From positions 2,542 to 66,541 of the forward strand of contig NZ_LMIU01000024.1 of NCBI RefSeq assembly GCF_001428845.1: 64,000 nucleotides of DNA. Reading direction: 5' to 3'. This document shows positions 63,710 through 64,000 of this stretch, in pieces. The notes under the pieces were generated by a model that was not told where the DNA came from, did not search any database, and was given only the letters and a program-made list of their open reading frames with translations. Both the position numbers and the translations under genes were made by a program. The DNA comes from Achromobacter sp. Root83. Its GTDB lineage: Bacteria > Pseudomonadota > Gammaproteobacteria > Burkholderiales > Burkholderiaceae_B. How positions within the stretch are numbered: the stretch's first letter is position 1; the number at the start of each line of letters is the position of its first letter.

Positions 63710-64000
63710 ATGGATTCGTCGTTATACGTACTGGTCGTGGTGGGCGCCATGGCCGCGGGTTTCGTGCAGGGTTTGTCGGGCTTCGGGTTCGGCATGGTGG
63801 CGATGTCGTTCTGGGCCTGGACGGTGGATCCGAAGCTGGCGGCGGCGCTGGCGGTGTTCGGCGCCCTGACCGGGCAGCTGCTGGCGGCGTTCACGGTGCG
63901 CCGGGGGTTCGCCGCGGCGCATCTGTTGCCCTTCATCGCGGGCGGATTGCTGGGTATTCCGCTTGGCGTGCTGCTGCTGCCCCATCTGGATCCCTTGATA
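63710..64000 (+). CDS. TauE/SafE-family membrane protein, N-terminal part (runs off right edge)
   Basis: The frame opens at ATG 63710 (MDSSLYVLVVVGAMAAGFVQ) and is open to the window end (97 codons). GLSGFGFGMVAMSFW, the conserved Gly-rich segment of TauE/SafE (sulfite exporter) proteins, lies near residue 22. Three membrane segments are visible. The 3' part is outside the window. Confidence 0.85.
   Translation, partial: MDSSLYVLVVVGAMAAGFVQGLSGFGFGMVAMSFWAWTVDPKLAAALAVFGALTGQLLAAFTVRRGFAAAHLLPFIAGGLLGIPLGVLLLPHLDPLI

Overview
The window is about 64 kb of a high-G+C betaproteobacterial chromosome. Gene content and order (leuC-leuD-leuB-asd-fimV-truA-trpF; thrS-infC; rpmI-rplT-pheS-pheT-ihfA-merR-tRNA-Pro; glnK-amtB; HPr/EI with a mannose-type EIIA) and the many TRAP and ABC importers point to the Alcaligenaceae, most likely Achromobacter or Bordetella. 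This placement comes from recognised protein families and synteny, not from a database search. No prophage, insertion sequence, CRISPR array or integrase was seen.

Layout. 1-8130 (leftward): a type I secretion locus (TolC-like outer-membrane protein, 70-aa protein of unknown role, LapB-type ABC exporter, HlyD-type adaptor, LuxR-type regulator) ending in the N-terminus of a giant LapA/BrtA-type repeat adhesin that runs off the left edge. 8131-8656 is an A+T-rich divergent intergenic region. 8657-18200 (rightward): leuCDB, asd, a FimV-like protein with a long collagen-like Gly-X-Y tract, truA, an orphan TakP-like TRAP binding protein and trpF. 18405-18481 is tRNA-Val(GAC). 18836-20009: a TPR lipoprotein and a YbaN-family membrane protein. 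20036-25963: a sugar-acid locus (XylD-like dehydratase plus TRAP importer) divergent from a LacI-family regulator, with a perfect 16-bp palindromic operator between them. 25986-35713 (leftward): a nine-gene cluster of GntR regulator, amidohydrolase, peptide-type ABC importer, cupin, HDAC-like amidohydrolase and EamA exporter.

36311-41680: hemN with an FNR-like site, an RcsB-like response regulator, and thrS-infC (infC starting at ATC). 41837-45416: gshB and an incomplete regulatory PTS. 45572-47177: glnK-amtB (leftward) behind a textbook sigma-54 promoter with upstream NtrC-like sites. 47846-49751: ubiK and a ComM/YifB-type ATPase starting at TTG. 50143-55083: rpmI-rplT-pheS-pheT-ihfA-merR, then tRNA-Pro(GGG). 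55593-64000: assorted genes, namely an alpha/beta hydrolase ending in an octanucleotide repeat, a PhzF-family protein, a GNAT acetyltransferase behind a structured leader or small RNA, another orphan TRAP binding protein, an AstE/AspA-like deacylase, a SYLF lipoprotein, an Lrp-type regulator divergent from an EamA transporter, and a truncated TauE/SafE-family protein at the right edge.

How the parts fit. The left end is a surface-adhesion machine whose substrate carries the N-terminal retention module and a di-alanine site typical of LapG-cleaved adhesins; lapD/lapG are not in the window. Much of the rest is housekeeping (leucine biosynthesis, translation, nitrogen and PTS regulation) interleaved with import and catabolism cassettes. 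Several classic clusters look split: truA/trpF is interrupted and trpBA is absent, and infC is separated from rpmI by about 8.5 kb. I found no convincing wholly new system. The best leads are the collagen-like FimV, the uncharacterised nine-gene import/deacylation cluster, the structured leader before the GNAT gene, and the regulatory sites listed in the findings.
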